Positions 40,839 to 49,704 are shown, counted from the stretch's first letter. The stretch is DNA of 62,601 bases from JAWLGJ01 sp041685145 (GCA_041685145.1 JAWLGJ010000017.1:1-62601); one strand, 5' to 3'. Translations and numbers: made by a program. The notes: generated by a model not told the origin, from the sequence alone.

Positions 40839-41318
40839 ATGTCGAAAGTCTCCTTTGCCACCCAACTGGGGATGAACTCGGCACCTAATCCGAGGAATAC
40901 CCAAACACCGTCCAACGTCACCCCCTGGCCATCTGCCCAGAATGACAAGGACTATTTTTGTGAGCGCAACGGCGTTAAATTTGCCGGCGTTCACCTGCTT
41001 ATTGATCTCTGGGGCGCCAGTAACCTCGATGATATCGAAATCATCGAGACTGCTTTGCGACGTTCGGCGGAAGTGGCAGGGGCGACTTTGCTCCACACCC
41101 ACCTGCACCATTTCTCGCCCAATGGCGGGGTGTCGGGTGTGCTGGTTCTGGCGGAATCGCACATCAGCATCCACACCTGGCCGGAGAGAAACTACGCCGC
41201 CCTTGATGTCTTCATGTGCGGCGACTGTGATCCCTACAAGGCGATTCCCGTTCTGCGCGAGGCTTTCGAGCCTGAATCCGTCACCCTTGGCGAGCAGAAG
41301 CGCGGGCTGATCGGGTGA
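40839..41318 (+). CDS. speD: S-adenosylmethionine decarboxylase proenzyme
   Basis: The protein has 159 residues, preceded by a strong AGGAGGGG site. It makes the aminopropyl donor for spermidine. The class 1B enzyme self-cleaves at Glu-Ser to form a pyruvoyl group; that site is visible in LAESHISIHTWPE. The other conserved parts are present: HLLIDLWG, THLHHFSPNGGVSGV and FMCGDCDPYKAI with its catalytic Cys. The first 40 residues are Asn/Pro-rich and extra to the core. speE follows with a 4-base overlap, so the two enzymes are coupled. Confidence 0.95.
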   Translation: MSKVSFATQLGMNSAPNPRNTQTPSNVTPWPSAQNDKDYFCERNGVKFAGVHLLIDLWGASNLDDIEIIETALRRSAEVAGATLLHTHLHHFSPNGGVSGVLVLAESHISIHTWPERNYAALDVFMCGDCDPYKAIPVLREAFEPESVTLGEQKRGLIG

Positions 41319-42157
41319 TCTACTTCGACGAGACGCTTTACAAGAGTTGGCACCAATCCTTTCGGGTCGATCAGGTCCTGTACCGGGACAAAACCGAGTA
41401 TCAGGACCTGATCATCTTCCAATCCCCCGATTTCGGGCGGGTGCTGGCCCTTGACGGCATAGTGCAGCTTACCGAGGCCGACGAGCACATCTATCACGAG
41501 ATGCTGGCCCATGTGCCGGTGCTCGCCCACGGTGGCGCCGAGGATGTGTTGATCATCGGCGGCGGCGACGGCGGCGTCCTGCGCGAGGTGGTCAAGCATC
41601 CGGTCAAGCGGGCGACGCTGGTCGAGATCGACGGCAGCGTCGTCGATCTGTGCCGCCAATACATGCCGTCGGTGTCGGACGGGGCGTATGACGACCCCCG
41701 CGCCGAGGTCATTATCGCCGATGGCGTGCGCTTCGTTGCCGAAACCGACCGGCGCTTCGACGTCATCGTGGTCGATTCCACCGACCCGGTGGGGCCGGGC
41801 AAGGTTCTGTTCACCCAGGACTTCTACCGGGCGTGCCAGCGGTGCCTGAAGCCCGGCGGCATTTTGGTCACCCAGAACGGGGTGCCTTTCACGCAGCCCG
41901 ACGAACTGCGCCAGACGCATACCGACCGGCGGGCCATCTTCGCCGATGCCTGGTTCTTCCTGGCGGCGGTGCCGACCTATGTCGGCGGCTTCATGGCTTT
42001 GGGCTGGGCCAGCGACGAGGCGGCGCACCGAACCCGGACCGCCGACGTCATCCGATCCCGGTTCGCCGCGGCGGGGGTGCGGACGCGGTATTACACGCCC
42101 GATCTTCACGCGGCATCATTCGCGTTGCCGCAATATGTCCTCGACCTGATGGGCTGA
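41315..42157 (+). CDS. speE: Spermidine synthase
   Basis: The protein has 280 residues with a GTG start overlapping the speD stop. It transfers an aminopropyl group from decarboxylated SAM to putrescine. Family motifs: QDLIIFQSPDFGRVLALDGIVQ, DVLIIGGGDGGVLREV (nucleoside-binding loop), VVDSTDPVGPG with the catalytic Asp, and the gate region between. It ends SFALPQYVLDLMG, as expected. Its last 110 bases overlap the 3' end of the convergent protease gene. Confidence 0.95.
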   Translation: MIYFDETLYKSWHQSFRVDQVLYRDKTEYQDLIIFQSPDFGRVLALDGIVQLTEADEHIYHEMLAHVPVLAHGGAEDVLIIGGGDGGVLREVVKHPVKRATLVEIDGSVVDLCRQYMPSVSDGAYDDPRAEVIIADGVRFVAETDRRFDVIVVDSTDPVGPGKVLFTQDFYRACQRCLKPGGILVTQNGVPFTQPDELRQTHTDRRAIFADAWFFLAAVPTYVGGFMALGWASDEAAHRTRTADVIRSRFAAAGVRTRYYTPDLHAASFALPQYVLDLMG

Positions 42158-43097
42158 TCTCCAGCCGGGCCAGATCCTCCAGATAGACGACGCCGATGCA
42201 GCGGCCGTTGCGGGTGACGCCCAGGTGGCGCCGCCCCAGGCGGTGCATCCGTTCGGCGGCGGCGGCGGTGTCCGTGTCGGCGGGCACGCAGTCGTCGGCC
42301 AGCAGCGGCAGCGCTGGCGGCAGGCGCCGCATGACGCGCCACACCGGCCGCCGCCGGGCCGGCGCGCCGGCGTCCTCGCGGCGCACGGCGGCGCGGGCCC
42401 CGGCGCCGAGGAAGACGCCGATCAGCATCCACCAGAGCCCGCCCAGCACGAAACCCTCCGCCACACTCCAGCCACCCACCGCCACCAGCCCCAGCCCGAT
42501 CGCCAGCCCACCGGCGGCGGCGCGGCGGGTGGCCCAGGCGGCGTCACCGCTCCACCGCCACAGCAGCGCCCGCAGCACCCGGCCGCCGTCGAGGGGGAAG
42601 GCCGGCAGCATGTTGAACAGCGCCAGCGCCAGATTGACCAGCCAAAGATACTCGAAGACGGCGGCGGCGGCGGCCGCGGCGGCCCAGGTGTCGGCGCCGC
42701 CCAAGGCCAGCGCGGCGATGCCGTAGCATCCCGCGCACAGGACCAGGCTCAACAGCGGCCCGGCAAGGGCCATGCGCAATTCACCCACGGCCGAGGAGGG
42801 CTCGGCGCGCATTTCGGCGACGCCGCCGAAGACGAACAGGGTGATCCCTTCGATGACGATGCCGTGGCGCCGCGCCACCAGCGCGTGCGCCGCCTCGTGC
42901 AGAACGATCGAGGTCGCCAGCCCCGCCAAACCGGCGACCGCCATCGCCCAGGCCGTCGCCGGCGCCAGCGCGGGCTCCATCACCGGGAAATAGACCTCGC
43001 CCAAGGTCCAGGTGATCAACCCGGCCAACAGCAGCCAACTGGCGTCCACCCGCACGGGCAAGCCGAAAAGCCGGAACAGGGTGACGCGCCACGGCAC
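42048..43097 (-). CDS. Site-2-protease-like M50 metalloprotease with CBS-like end
   Basis: The protein has 349 residues from a GTG with GGAGG seven bases upstream. It is a multi-spanning membrane protein. The zinc motif is VLHEAAHALVA (HExxH) and the third ligand lies in NMLPAFPLDGGRVLRALL, both typical of the SpoIVFB/Rip1 branch of S2P. The cytoplasmic end carries one CBS-like half (TAAAAERMHRLGRRHLGVTRNGRCIGVVYLEDL in outline). The last 36 residues are read from the antisense strand of speE and look like random sequence, so the original stop may have been lost. It follows a two-component pair on the same strand, 112 bases away. Confidence 0.85.
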   Translation of the reverse strand: MPWRVTLFRLFGLPVRVDASWLLLAGLITWTLGEVYFPVMEPALAPATAWAMAVAGLAGLATSIVLHEAAHALVARRHGIVIEGITLFVFGGVAEMRAEPSSAVGELRMALAGPLLSLVLCAGCYGIAALALGGADTWAAAAAAAAVFEYLWLVNLALALFNMLPAFPLDGGRVLRALLWRWSGDAAWATRRAAAGGLAIGLGLVAVGGWSVAEGFVLGGLWWMLIGVFLGAGARAAVRREDAGAPARRRPVWRVMRRLPPALPLLADDCVPADTDTAAAAERMHRLGRRHLGVTRNGRCIGVVYLEDLARLEISPSGRGHIAATRMMPREDRACNTASAPPPRRTGIG

Positions 43098-43209
43098 GAT
43101 GCTGCCTCCGCCACGCCGCGCCGACGACCGGACGGCGCGGGCCTCCTAGCACCTGTGGCGGCGCCCGCGCGGCGTCAAGGCGTCCTCTCCGCGGGCGTGG
43201 CGGCGGGGC

Positions 43210-44544
43210 TCACAAGGGCAGGCGCAGGCGCACGCGCAGCCCGCCGAGGGGCGACTCCTCCAGCGCGACCTCGCCGCCCATGCCCCGGACGGTGTCGCGC
43301 ACGATGGTCAGGCCCAACCCGGTGCCGCCGGTGGACGGATTGCGCGAGCCTTCCAGGCGGTAAAAGGCACGAAAGACCTCCTCGCGCTTGTCCGGCGGGA
43401 TGCCGGGACCGTCGTCGTCGATGACCACCTCGACCACGCCATCGGCGGCGGCGGCGGCCACCTCCACCCGTCCGCCATAGCGCAGGGCGTTGGCGAAGAG
43501 ATTGGTCAGGCAGCGGTCGAAGGCATGGCGGCGCAGGCCCACCCGCAGCGCCCCGTCGATGGCCACGGCGATGGCCGCGCCGTCGCGGCGAAAGCGCGCG
43601 GCGACCTCCTCGATCAGTTCGGCCAGGTCCACCGGGCGCACCGGCTCGCGGCCGTCACCGCGCGCAAAGGCAAGATAGCCCTCGACCATGCGCTGCATCT
43701 CGGCGACGTCGGCGCGCAGTTCGGCGGCGCCGTCGACGTCGCCCATCAACTCCAGTTGCAGCTTCATGCGTGTCAGCGGCGTGCGCAGGTCGTGCGAGAC
43801 GCCGGCCAGCATCTCGGTGCGCTGGGCGATCTGGCGCTTGATGCGCTCGCGCATGAGCAGGAAGGCGCTGGCCGCTTGGCGCACCTCGGCGGCGCCTTCG
43901 GGCTTGAAGTCGGGAATGTCGCGGCCCTTGCCGAAGCTTTCGGCGGCGGCGGCCAGCCGCGACACCGACCGCACCTGATTGCGCATGAAGATCGTCGCCA
44001 CCCCGAACAGCAGCAGCGACGTCCCCACCATCCACAGCACGAAGACATAGGTGGTGACGCTGTCCAGGCGGGTTCGCGGAACGCGGACGTGCAGCAGCCC
44101 CTCGCTGGCCTCGACGAGGATTTGAATCGTGCCCCGCTCGCTGGTCAGGTCCACCTGGAAGGGCTCGTCGAGGAGGATGTCGAGGAACGAGGTCAGCTTG
44201 CTTTCGCGGTAACTGCCTTCGCGGCGCGGCGGCTCGGGCGGCAGCGCCCCCCCCGGTTCGAGCGCGATGTCCATGCGCAGGCGCTCGGCGAGATTGATGA
44301 CCTGGGCGTGGTTCTCGGCCCCGGGCATACGCTCGAACATGCCCATGACCAGATCGACCTCCGACGCCAGCGCCAGGGCCAGGCGCCGCGTCACCTGGTG
44401 CCAGTGGTTCTCGTAGAAGACGAAGGCCGAAACCACCTGCAGCAGAACCAGCGGGACGACGATGATCAGCAGCGAGCGCCCCAGCAGGCCGCGTGGCGTC
44501 AGGCGCTTGAACAGGCCGCGGCCCACGGCGGTCAATCCGTCCAC
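43210..44544 (-). CDS. EnvZ-type sensor histidine kinase
   Basis: The protein has 444 residues with a GTG start overlapping the regulator stop. Two membrane segments (about 22-42 and 165-187) flank a periplasmic sensor domain of about 120 residues. HAMP follows, then HisKA with VSHDLRTPLTRMKLQLEL, N-box LTNLFANALRYG, D-box DDDGPGIP and G-box GGTGLGLTI. The H-box followed by RTPLTRMKLQLE is that of EnvZ. It phosphorylates the OmpR-type regulator encoded just before it. The likely signal is envelope or osmotic stress by family, not by direct evidence. Confidence 0.93.
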   Translation of the reverse strand: MDGLTAVGRGLFKRLTPRGLLGRSLLIIVVPLVLLQVVSAFVFYENHWHQVTRRLALALASEVDLVMGMFERMPGAENHAQVINLAERLRMDIALEPGGALPPEPPRREGSYRESKLTSFLDILLDEPFQVDLTSERGTIQILVEASEGLLHVRVPRTRLDSVTTYVFVLWMVGTSLLLFGVATIFMRNQVRSVSRLAAAAESFGKGRDIPDFKPEGAAEVRQAASAFLLMRERIKRQIAQRTEMLAGVSHDLRTPLTRMKLQLELMGDVDGAAELRADVAEMQRMVEGYLAFARGDGREPVRPVDLAELIEEVAARFRRDGAAIAVAIDGALRVGLRRHAFDRCLTNLFANALRYGGRVEVAAAAADGVVEVVIDDDGPGIPPDKREEVFRAFYRLEGSRNPSTGGTGLGLTIVRDTVRGMGGEVALEESPLGGLRVRLRLPL

Positions 44545-45224
44545 AGGACGTAGCCCTGCCCGCGCACCGTTTGCAGGTAGCGCGGCTGGCGGGGGTCGTC
44601 CTCAAGCTTGCGGCGCAGGCGCGTCACCTGCACGTCGATGGTGCGCGGGTTGACGTCGCCGCCCAGGCGGGCGCTGAGTTCCTCGCGGCTGAGGATGATG
44701 CCGGGCTCGCGCGCCAGCGCCGCCAGCAGCATGGCCTCGGCGGTGGTCAGGTTGACGGCGGCGCCGTCGCGGCGCAGTTCGCCCTTGCCGGCGTCGAAGC
44801 GGAAGGCGCCAAGCGCCAAGGCCTCGCCCGGCGCCGCCGGCCCCGCCCCGTCGCGGGGGGCGCGGCGCAGGATGTTGCCGACCCGCAGCAGCAACTCCCG
44901 CGGCTCGAAGGGCTTGGGCAGATAGTCATCCGCGCCGGCCTCCAGCCCGGCGATGCGGTCCTCGGTCTCGTTCATGGCGGTCAGCAGCAGCACCGGCACC
45001 CGCCGGCTGCGGCGCAGCCAGCGGGTGAGGGACAGACCGTTCTCGCCCGGCATCATCACGTCCAGCACCATGAGGTCAAAGGCCAGCGATTGCAGTTGCG
45101 CCCGCGCCTCGGCGGCGTCGGCGGCGGTGGTGACGAAATAGCCGTTCTCGCCCAGATAGCGCGTCAGCAGCGTCCTCAGGCGGGCGTCGTCATCGACGAC
45201 CAGGATATGGGGCCGGTCGCTCAC
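44532..45224 (-). CDS. OmpR-family response regulator
   Basis: The protein has 230 residues from a GTG. The N-terminal receiver has VVDDDAR, phospho-acceptor Asp in LMVLDVMMPGENG and Lys in YLPKPFEPREL. The C-terminal winged helix has LTTAEAMLLAALAREPG, the recognition helix region NPRTIDVQVTRLRRKLEDDP and the closing TVRGQGYVLW. It is 6 bases downstream of a MarR gene on the same strand and overlaps its kinase by 13 bases, so the three form one operon marR-ompR-envZ. Confidence 0.95.
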   Translation of the reverse strand: MSDRPHILVVDDDARLRTLLTRYLGENGYFVTTAADAAEARAQLQSLAFDLMVLDVMMPGENGLSLTRWLRRSRRVPVLLLTAMNETEDRIAGLEAGADDYLPKPFEPRELLLRVGNILRRAPRDGAGPAAPGEALALGAFRFDAGKGELRRDGAAVNLTTAEAMLLAALAREPGIILSREELSARLGGDVNPRTIDVQVTRLRRKLEDDPRQPRYLQTVRGQGYVLWTD

Positions 45225-45230
45225 GCGGCG

Positions 45231-45719
45231 TCAGTCCTTCCCGTCCGGGGCGCGCCCGTGCCCGGGCGGGTCGATGAGCCCCTGCATGACCTTCTTGAAA
45301 CCATCCACGGCTCCGGCGCCGGCGGCGCGAAAGGCGCGGGCCATGCGCACCCGCTGGCGCTCGGTCAGTTCCCGTTCCAGCGCCACGCCGCGGTCGGTGA
45401 GTTCCAGCAGGCGCTGCCGGCGGTCGCGCTCGCCGGGGCGCTGGCGAATGAACCCCTCGCGCACAAGCTGGCCCAGCACCCGCGACAGACTCTGCTTGGT
45501 GATGCCCAGGATCTCCAGCAACTCGCTGACGGTGATGCCGGGATGGCGCCCGACGAAATAGATCACCCGGTGATGGGCGCGGCCGAAGCGATGCTTCGCC
45601 AGCAGGGCGTCGGGCTCGGCGGTGAAGTCGCGATAGGCGAAAAACAGCAACTCGATGCCCTGGCGCAACTCCTCGTCCCGCAGGAAAAGCCGATCGGGGC
45701 GCGACTTTATGTCAGTCAT
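45231..45719 (-). CDS. MarR-family transcriptional regulator
   Basis: The protein has 162 residues. Winged helix: HPGITVSELLEILGITKQSL, then VREGFIRQRPGERDRRQRLLELTDRG with the DRRQR wing motif. An inverted repeat covers its start codon, suggesting autorepression. The operon also contains an OmpR/EnvZ pair, and ilvE is divergent across 74 bases. Such MarR-OmpR-EnvZ trios next to a branched-chain aminotransferase recur in Rhodospirillales as far as I recall. The ligand is unknown. Confidence 0.9.
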   Translation of the reverse strand: MTDIKSRPDRLFLRDEELRQGIELLFFAYRDFTAEPDALLAKHRFGRAHHRVIYFVGRHPGITVSELLEILGITKQSLSRVLGQLVREGFIRQRPGERDRRQRLLELTDRGVALERELTERQRVRMARAFRAAGAGAVDGFKKVMQGLIDPPGHGRAPDGKD

Positions 45720-45727
45720 GTTGACAT
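45709..45727. promoter_or_regulatory. Operator-like inverted repeat and -35 between marR and ilvE
   Basis: ATGTCA (45709-45714) and TGACAT (45722-45727) form a 6-7-6 inverted repeat across the marR ATG. The right arm includes TTGACA (45721-45726), a perfect -35 pointing to ilvE, with CTAGGG 17 bases later as a weak -10. A MarR dimer bound here would block both directions. Confidence 0.5.
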
Positions 45728-45793
45728 TATAGGGGTGGGGATGCTAGGGCTGCAACTCTCGCGGGGCAATCATCGAACCTCAGGAAGGTGCTC

Positions 45794-46687
45794 ATGGCCG
45801 GACTTCCCTTCGACGACCGTGACGGGACCATCTGGTACGACGGCAAACTCATTCCCTGGCGCGACGCCAAGATGCATGTGCTGTCGCACGCCCTGCATTA
45901 CGCCTCCTGCGTTTTCGAGGGCGAGCGGTCCTACGGCGGCAAGGTCTTCAAGCTGACCGAGCATAGCCAGCGCCTGATCGATTCCGGCCGCATCCTGGGC
46001 TTCGAGATTCCCTTCGACGTCGCCGCGATCGACGCCGCCACCGAAGAGGTGCTGAAGGCCAACGACATCACCGACGGCTATGTCCGCCCCGTCGCCTGGC
46101 GCGGCAGCGAGCAGATGGGCGTGGCCGCGCAGCAGACCAAAATCCACGTCGCCATCGCGGCCTGGGCGTGGCCGTCCTATTTTTCGCCCGAGGCGCGGCT
46201 GAAGGGCATTCGCCTCCAGTTGTCCGAGTGGCGCCGCCCCGACCCGCGCACCGCCCCCACCAAGGCCAAGGCGGCCGGGCTTTACATGATCTGCACCCTC
46301 TCCAAGCACAAGGCCGAGGCCGAGGGCTACGACGACGCGCTGATGTACGACTGGCGCGGCCAGGTGGCCGAGGCGACGGGCGCCAACGTGTTCTTCCTGA
46401 TGGATGACGGCCGCCTGCACACGCCGGCGCCCGACTGCATCCTCGACGGCATCACCCGCCGCACGGTCATCGACCTCGCCAAACGGCGCGGCCTTGAGGT
46501 GGTCGAGCGGGCGATCATGCCCGAGGAGATGGCCAAGGCCAGCGAGTGCTTCCTCACCGGCACCGCCGCCGAGGTGACGCCGGTGCGCGAGATCGACACC
46601 TACAGCTTCACCCCCGGCCGCGTCTGCGAACAGCTTATCGCCGATTACGACGCCGAGGTCGGCAAGGGCGCCGCCGCCGCCGCCTGA
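45794..46687 (+). CDS. ilvE: Branched-chain amino acid aminotransferase
   Basis: The protein has 297 residues from the ATG at 45794 with AGGAAGG upstream. It is a fold-type IV PLP enzyme that interconverts Leu, Ile and Val with their 2-oxo acids. Signs: WRDAKMHVLSHALHYASCVFEG near the start, PLP-binding Lys in TKAKAAGLYM, DWRGQVAEATGANVFF and LTGTAAEVTPVREID. The length fits. It is divergent from marR and overlaps the 3' end of thiI by 43 bases. Confidence 0.93.
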   Translation: MAGLPFDDRDGTIWYDGKLIPWRDAKMHVLSHALHYASCVFEGERSYGGKVFKLTEHSQRLIDSGRILGFEIPFDVAAIDAATEEVLKANDITDGYVRPVAWRGSEQMGVAAQQTKIHVAIAAWAWPSYFSPEARLKGIRLQLSEWRRPDPRTAPTKAKAAGLYMICTLSKHKAEAEGYDDALMYDWRGQVAEATGANVFFLMDDGRLHTPAPDCILDGITRRTVIDLAKRRGLEVVERAIMPEEMAKASECFLTGTAAEVTPVREIDTYSFTPGRVCEQLIADYDAEVGKGAAAAA

Positions 46688-48147
46688 AGCGCCTGTTTCA
46701 CGCGCTTCAGGTCGCCCCGGAAGGCATAGGCGTCGTAGCCCCCCTGCTGCATCATCTCGGCCAGCATCGCCGAGGCGGTGCCGTGGGCGCAGTAAAGGAC
46801 ATAGGTGCGGTCCTTGGGCAGGCGGTCGAAGTGGATCGCCAGCTTCTCGGCGGGGCGGTTGACGGCGCCGGGGACGTGCCAGGCGCGGTAGTGGCCCTCG
46901 GGCTGGCAGTCGATGACCTCCGCCCCTTCCGGAAAGACGTCGGTGAAGATATAGGGCGCGGCGAGGTCCGCCTCGGTCAGGGCCAGCAGGTCCAGTTCCC
47001 TGGCGTCCTCGACCGCCGCGTCCAGCAGGGCCGGATCCAGCTTCGCCTCCTCGCGCTCCAGGCGGCCGCGCCCGGTGCTCACCGCCGGGCGGCGGGTCGA
47101 CAGGGCGCAGTATTCCGGCACCACCTCGGACAGCGCGGCGGTGCCGATGGCGCGGGCGCGGGCGACGATCTCGGGCTTGTCGAAGCCGATCAGCGGCCGC
47201 AGCACCGGCAAATCGCTGACCACGTCGATGGTGTTCAGGTTCGACAGCGTCTGTGACGAGACCTGCCCCAGGGCCTCGCCGGTCACCAAAGCCTGCGCGC
47301 CGATGCGCCGCGCCACCGCGCCGGCGGCCCGGTACATGAGGCGCTTCAACGCCACCTGCCAGACATCGGCGGGCAGTTTGGCGCGCAGATCGGCCACCGG
47401 CGCGGCGAAATCGACCACGAACAGGCGCGGCCGCGTGCCCGCCGCCCAGCCTTCGGCGATCAGCCGCGTCACCTGCACCACCATGTGCTCATAGGCGGCG
47501 CCGCCCAGATTGCAGAAGACATAATCGACGGCCGCCCCGCGGCGCATGACGTACCAGGCCGCCACCGCCGAGTCGAAGCCGCCCGAGATCAGCGCCAGGG
47601 TGCCGCCCTGGATGCCCACCGGCAGGCCGCCGGGGCCGGGCAGGCGACGGTGGTGGAAATGCGCCACCCCGTCCTGGACGTCGATGCGCAGCGTGACGTC
47701 GGGATGGCCGAGGTCGACGCTGCCGGGGCCGTCGAGCACGGCGCCGACGCGGCGCTCGACCTCCTGCGACGAGAAGCGCCGCCGGCCGAGGCGCTTGCAG
47801 CGCACCGCGAAGCGCCGCCCGCGCACCGTCTCGACGAACCGCTCGCCCGCCACCCGGCACAGGTCGTCGAGGTCGCCGTCCACGACCGCCTCGACGGGCG
47901 AAAAGGAACTGATGCCGAAGACGCGGCCCAGCACCTCGCAGGCCGCCTCGACCCGCGGGGTGCGCAGCAGCAGGCGGCCCTCGTCGGCGGCGATGCGGTG
48001 CGGGATGTCGCCCAGGGCCGCCCGCAGGTTGCGCAGCAGCGCATCGCGAAAGGCGCGCCGGGTCTGCCGGGACTTGAGCTGCATCTCCGGCGCCAGACGG
48101 ACGATGATGGTCTCGGGGTTGTGGTTCTCGATCATGGCCGCAGGCAT
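46645..48147 (-). CDS. thiI: ThiI, tRNA 4-thiouridine/thiazole sulfurtransferase
   Basis: The protein has 500 residues from the ATG at 48147; the ATG at 48135 is an alternative with a weaker site. Domains in order: ferredoxin-like and THUMP (about 10-175), the PP-loop ATPase with LISGGFDSAVAAWYVMRRG, and a C-terminal rhodanese domain with active-site Cys in LYCAHGTASAM. The Cys in PEYCALSTRRP, the disulfide partner, is present. ThiI adds sulfur to U8 of tRNA and takes part in thiamine thiazole synthesis. All catalytic residues are intact. It overlaps ilvE tail to tail. Confidence 0.95.
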   Translation of the reverse strand: MPAAMIENHNPETIIVRLAPEMQLKSRQTRRAFRDALLRNLRAALGDIPHRIAADEGRLLLRTPRVEAACEVLGRVFGISSFSPVEAVVDGDLDDLCRVAGERFVETVRGRRFAVRCKRLGRRRFSSQEVERRVGAVLDGPGSVDLGHPDVTLRIDVQDGVAHFHHRRLPGPGGLPVGIQGGTLALISGGFDSAVAAWYVMRRGAAVDYVFCNLGGAAYEHMVVQVTRLIAEGWAAGTRPRLFVVDFAAPVADLRAKLPADVWQVALKRLMYRAAGAVARRIGAQALVTGEALGQVSSQTLSNLNTIDVVSDLPVLRPLIGFDKPEIVARARAIGTAALSEVVPEYCALSTRRPAVSTGRGRLEREEAKLDPALLDAAVEDARELDLLALTEADLAAPYIFTDVFPEGAEVIDCQPEGHYRAWHVPGAVNRPAEKLAIHFDRLPKDRTYVLYCAHGTASAMLAEMMQQGGYDAYAFRGDLKRVKQALQAAAAAPLPTSAS

Positions 48148-48174
48148 AGTCCCCCCGCCGCCCGGCCGCAAGTG

Positions 48175-49074
48175 TCACGACGCCAGCAGCGCCTCGGGGC
48201 AGGGGGCGAGATAGGTCTGCTCCAACACCCAGCGCAGATTGACCTCGGCCGCCAGTGCGCGCAGCAGCGCGACGGCCTGCGCCCGCGCGGCGGCGCCGGT
48301 GCGGTAGGCGTCGATCGCCGTGCGCAGTTCCTCCCGGCCCAAGGCGTCCAGGCGGCCCTTGAAGTGCCCGGCCATGTGTTGCAGGGCGTTGACATGCTTA
48401 CTGACGCCCGCCGGCTTGGCGAGGGCGGCCGCGAAGGCGTCGGCGTAGTCGCGGGCGGTTTCCTCCCGCGGGCGCGCGTGCGCCTCGGCCGCCAGGCGCC
48501 CCAGGCGGTCGTACAGATGGCGGTCGTGGGCCAGCAGCAGCATCTTCTCGCGGGCGTGAAAGCCGGTGAAATCCTTGGGCGTCCAAGGGCCCGCCAGCAG
48601 CGCCCGCAGGCGGGCCTGCGCGAAGAGGCGGACGGCGAAGTGCTCGCGGGCCTCGCCGTCCTCCGCCAATGTCGTCTCCTCGGTCACGGGCAGCGCGGGC
48701 AGCGCCTCGACCAGCGCGGCCGCGAACAGGCCCGACGGCGCCAAGCCGCAACTCGGCGAGCGGCTCTTGAGCACGAACCCGTCCAGCCCCGCCGCCGCCA
48801 ATTCCGGCGTCCGGCGGGCGAGGAAGTCGGCCAGCGCCGGCGTGAAATCGCGGCCGCTGTCATTGCCGCGCAGGCGGCGGTCGGCGTCCAGGTGCATGGG
48901 TTCGCGGGGCGTGGATAGACCAGCCTCGACCTCGGGACAGACCGGCACGAGGTCGACATGCGGCGCCAGCACGTCGGCCAGCCAGTCGCAGCGGCGGTGG
49001 CCGCCGTCATAGCGCACCGCCGCGCCCAGCAGGCAATGCGACACCCCCAGTCGTGGCCTTGCTTGCGTGTCCAT
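48175..49074 (-). CDS. DUF523-DUF1722 protein (YbbK/YbgA type)
   Basis: The protein has 299 residues. N-terminal DUF523 domain (about 5-150): GVSHCLLGAAVRYDGGHRR, VPVCPEVEAGLSTPREPM and LKSRSPSCGL carry the conserved cysteines. C-terminal DUF1722 domain (about 160-295): FHAREKMLLLAHDRHLYDRLG, YADAFAAALAKPAGVSKHVN and HMAGHFKGRLDALGREEL. The pair is widespread; some members use metal clusters to reduce sulfur in tRNA (TudS). Pairing with thiI, which makes the thiolated base, 27 bases away on the same strand, fits a thiouridine-desulfidase role, but this is inference. Confidence 0.85.
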   Translation of the reverse strand: MDTQARPRLGVSHCLLGAAVRYDGGHRRCDWLADVLAPHVDLVPVCPEVEAGLSTPREPMHLDADRRLRGNDSGRDFTPALADFLARRTPELAAAGLDGFVLKSRSPSCGLAPSGLFAAALVEALPALPVTEETTLAEDGEAREHFAVRLFAQARLRALLAGPWTPKDFTGFHAREKMLLLAHDRHLYDRLGRLAAEAHARPREETARDYADAFAAALAKPAGVSKHVNALQHMAGHFKGRLDALGREELRTAIDAYRTGAAARAQAVALLRALAAEVNLRWVLEQTYLAPCPEALLAS

Positions 49075-49122
49075 CGGCGCCGAGGATCCGCCGTCACGGC
49101 GGCGAGGGCAAGGGTTTATCCG

Positions 49123-49704
49123 CTAGCTTCGCGCCGTGTCGAACCAGCGTTCCACCGTCGGCGGTTCATAGGCGTGCAGGGCCCGCAGCAGCGCGTCGGG
49201 GTCGTCGGCGACCGCGAGCATGGCGCGGTGGTCGGCGTGCAGGAAACCCTTGGCCACCATGTCGTCGAGGAAGCCCAGCAGCGCGTCGAAATAGCCGGCG
49301 ACATTCAACAGCCCCACGGGCTTGTGGTGCAGCCCGAGCTGGGCCCAGGTCCAGACCTCGAACAGCTCCTCCAGGGTGCCGATGCCGCCGGGCAGGGCGA
49401 CGAAGCCGTCCGCGAGTTCGGCCATCTTCGCCTTGCGTTCGTGCATCGAGCCGACGACGTGGTTTTCGGTCAAACGGGCGTGGCCGACCTCCAGCGCCCA
49501 CAGGCTGCGCGGGATGACGCCGATGACCTCGCCGCCCCCCGCCAGGGCGGCGTCCGCCGCCAGCCCCATCAGCCCGATCCCGCCGCCGCCATACACCATC
49601 CCCACCCCCTTGGCGGCGAGGTGGCGGCCAAGCCGGGTGGCGGCGTCGGCATGGATCGGGTCGGTGCCGGTGCTGGAGCCGCAGAACACGCAAATACGCC
49701 GCAC
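49123..49704 (-). CDS. LOG-family (YvdD) nucleotide 5'-monophosphate phosphoribohydrolase
   Basis: The protein has 193 residues from a GTG at 49704 with GGGGGTG upstream; a longer upstream frame is not supported. The start RRICVFCGSSTGTDP, the nucleotide-binding GVGMVYGGGGIGLMG, the catalytic SMHERKAKM and PGGIGTLEELFEVWTW identify the LOG/lysine-decarboxylase-like family. It cleaves nucleoside monophosphates to base and ribose phosphate, in plants and some bacteria releasing cytokinins. The bacterial role is usually nucleotide turnover. It is divergent from the small lipoprotein. Confidence 0.92.
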   Translation of the reverse strand: MRRICVFCGSSTGTDPIHADAATRLGRHLAAKGVGMVYGGGGIGLMGLAADAALAGGGEVIGVIPRSLWALEVGHARLTENHVVGSMHERKAKMAELADGFVALPGGIGTLEELFEVWTWAQLGLHHKPVGLLNVAGYFDALLGFLDDMVAKGFLHADHRAMLAVADDPDALLRALHAYEPPTVERWFDTARS

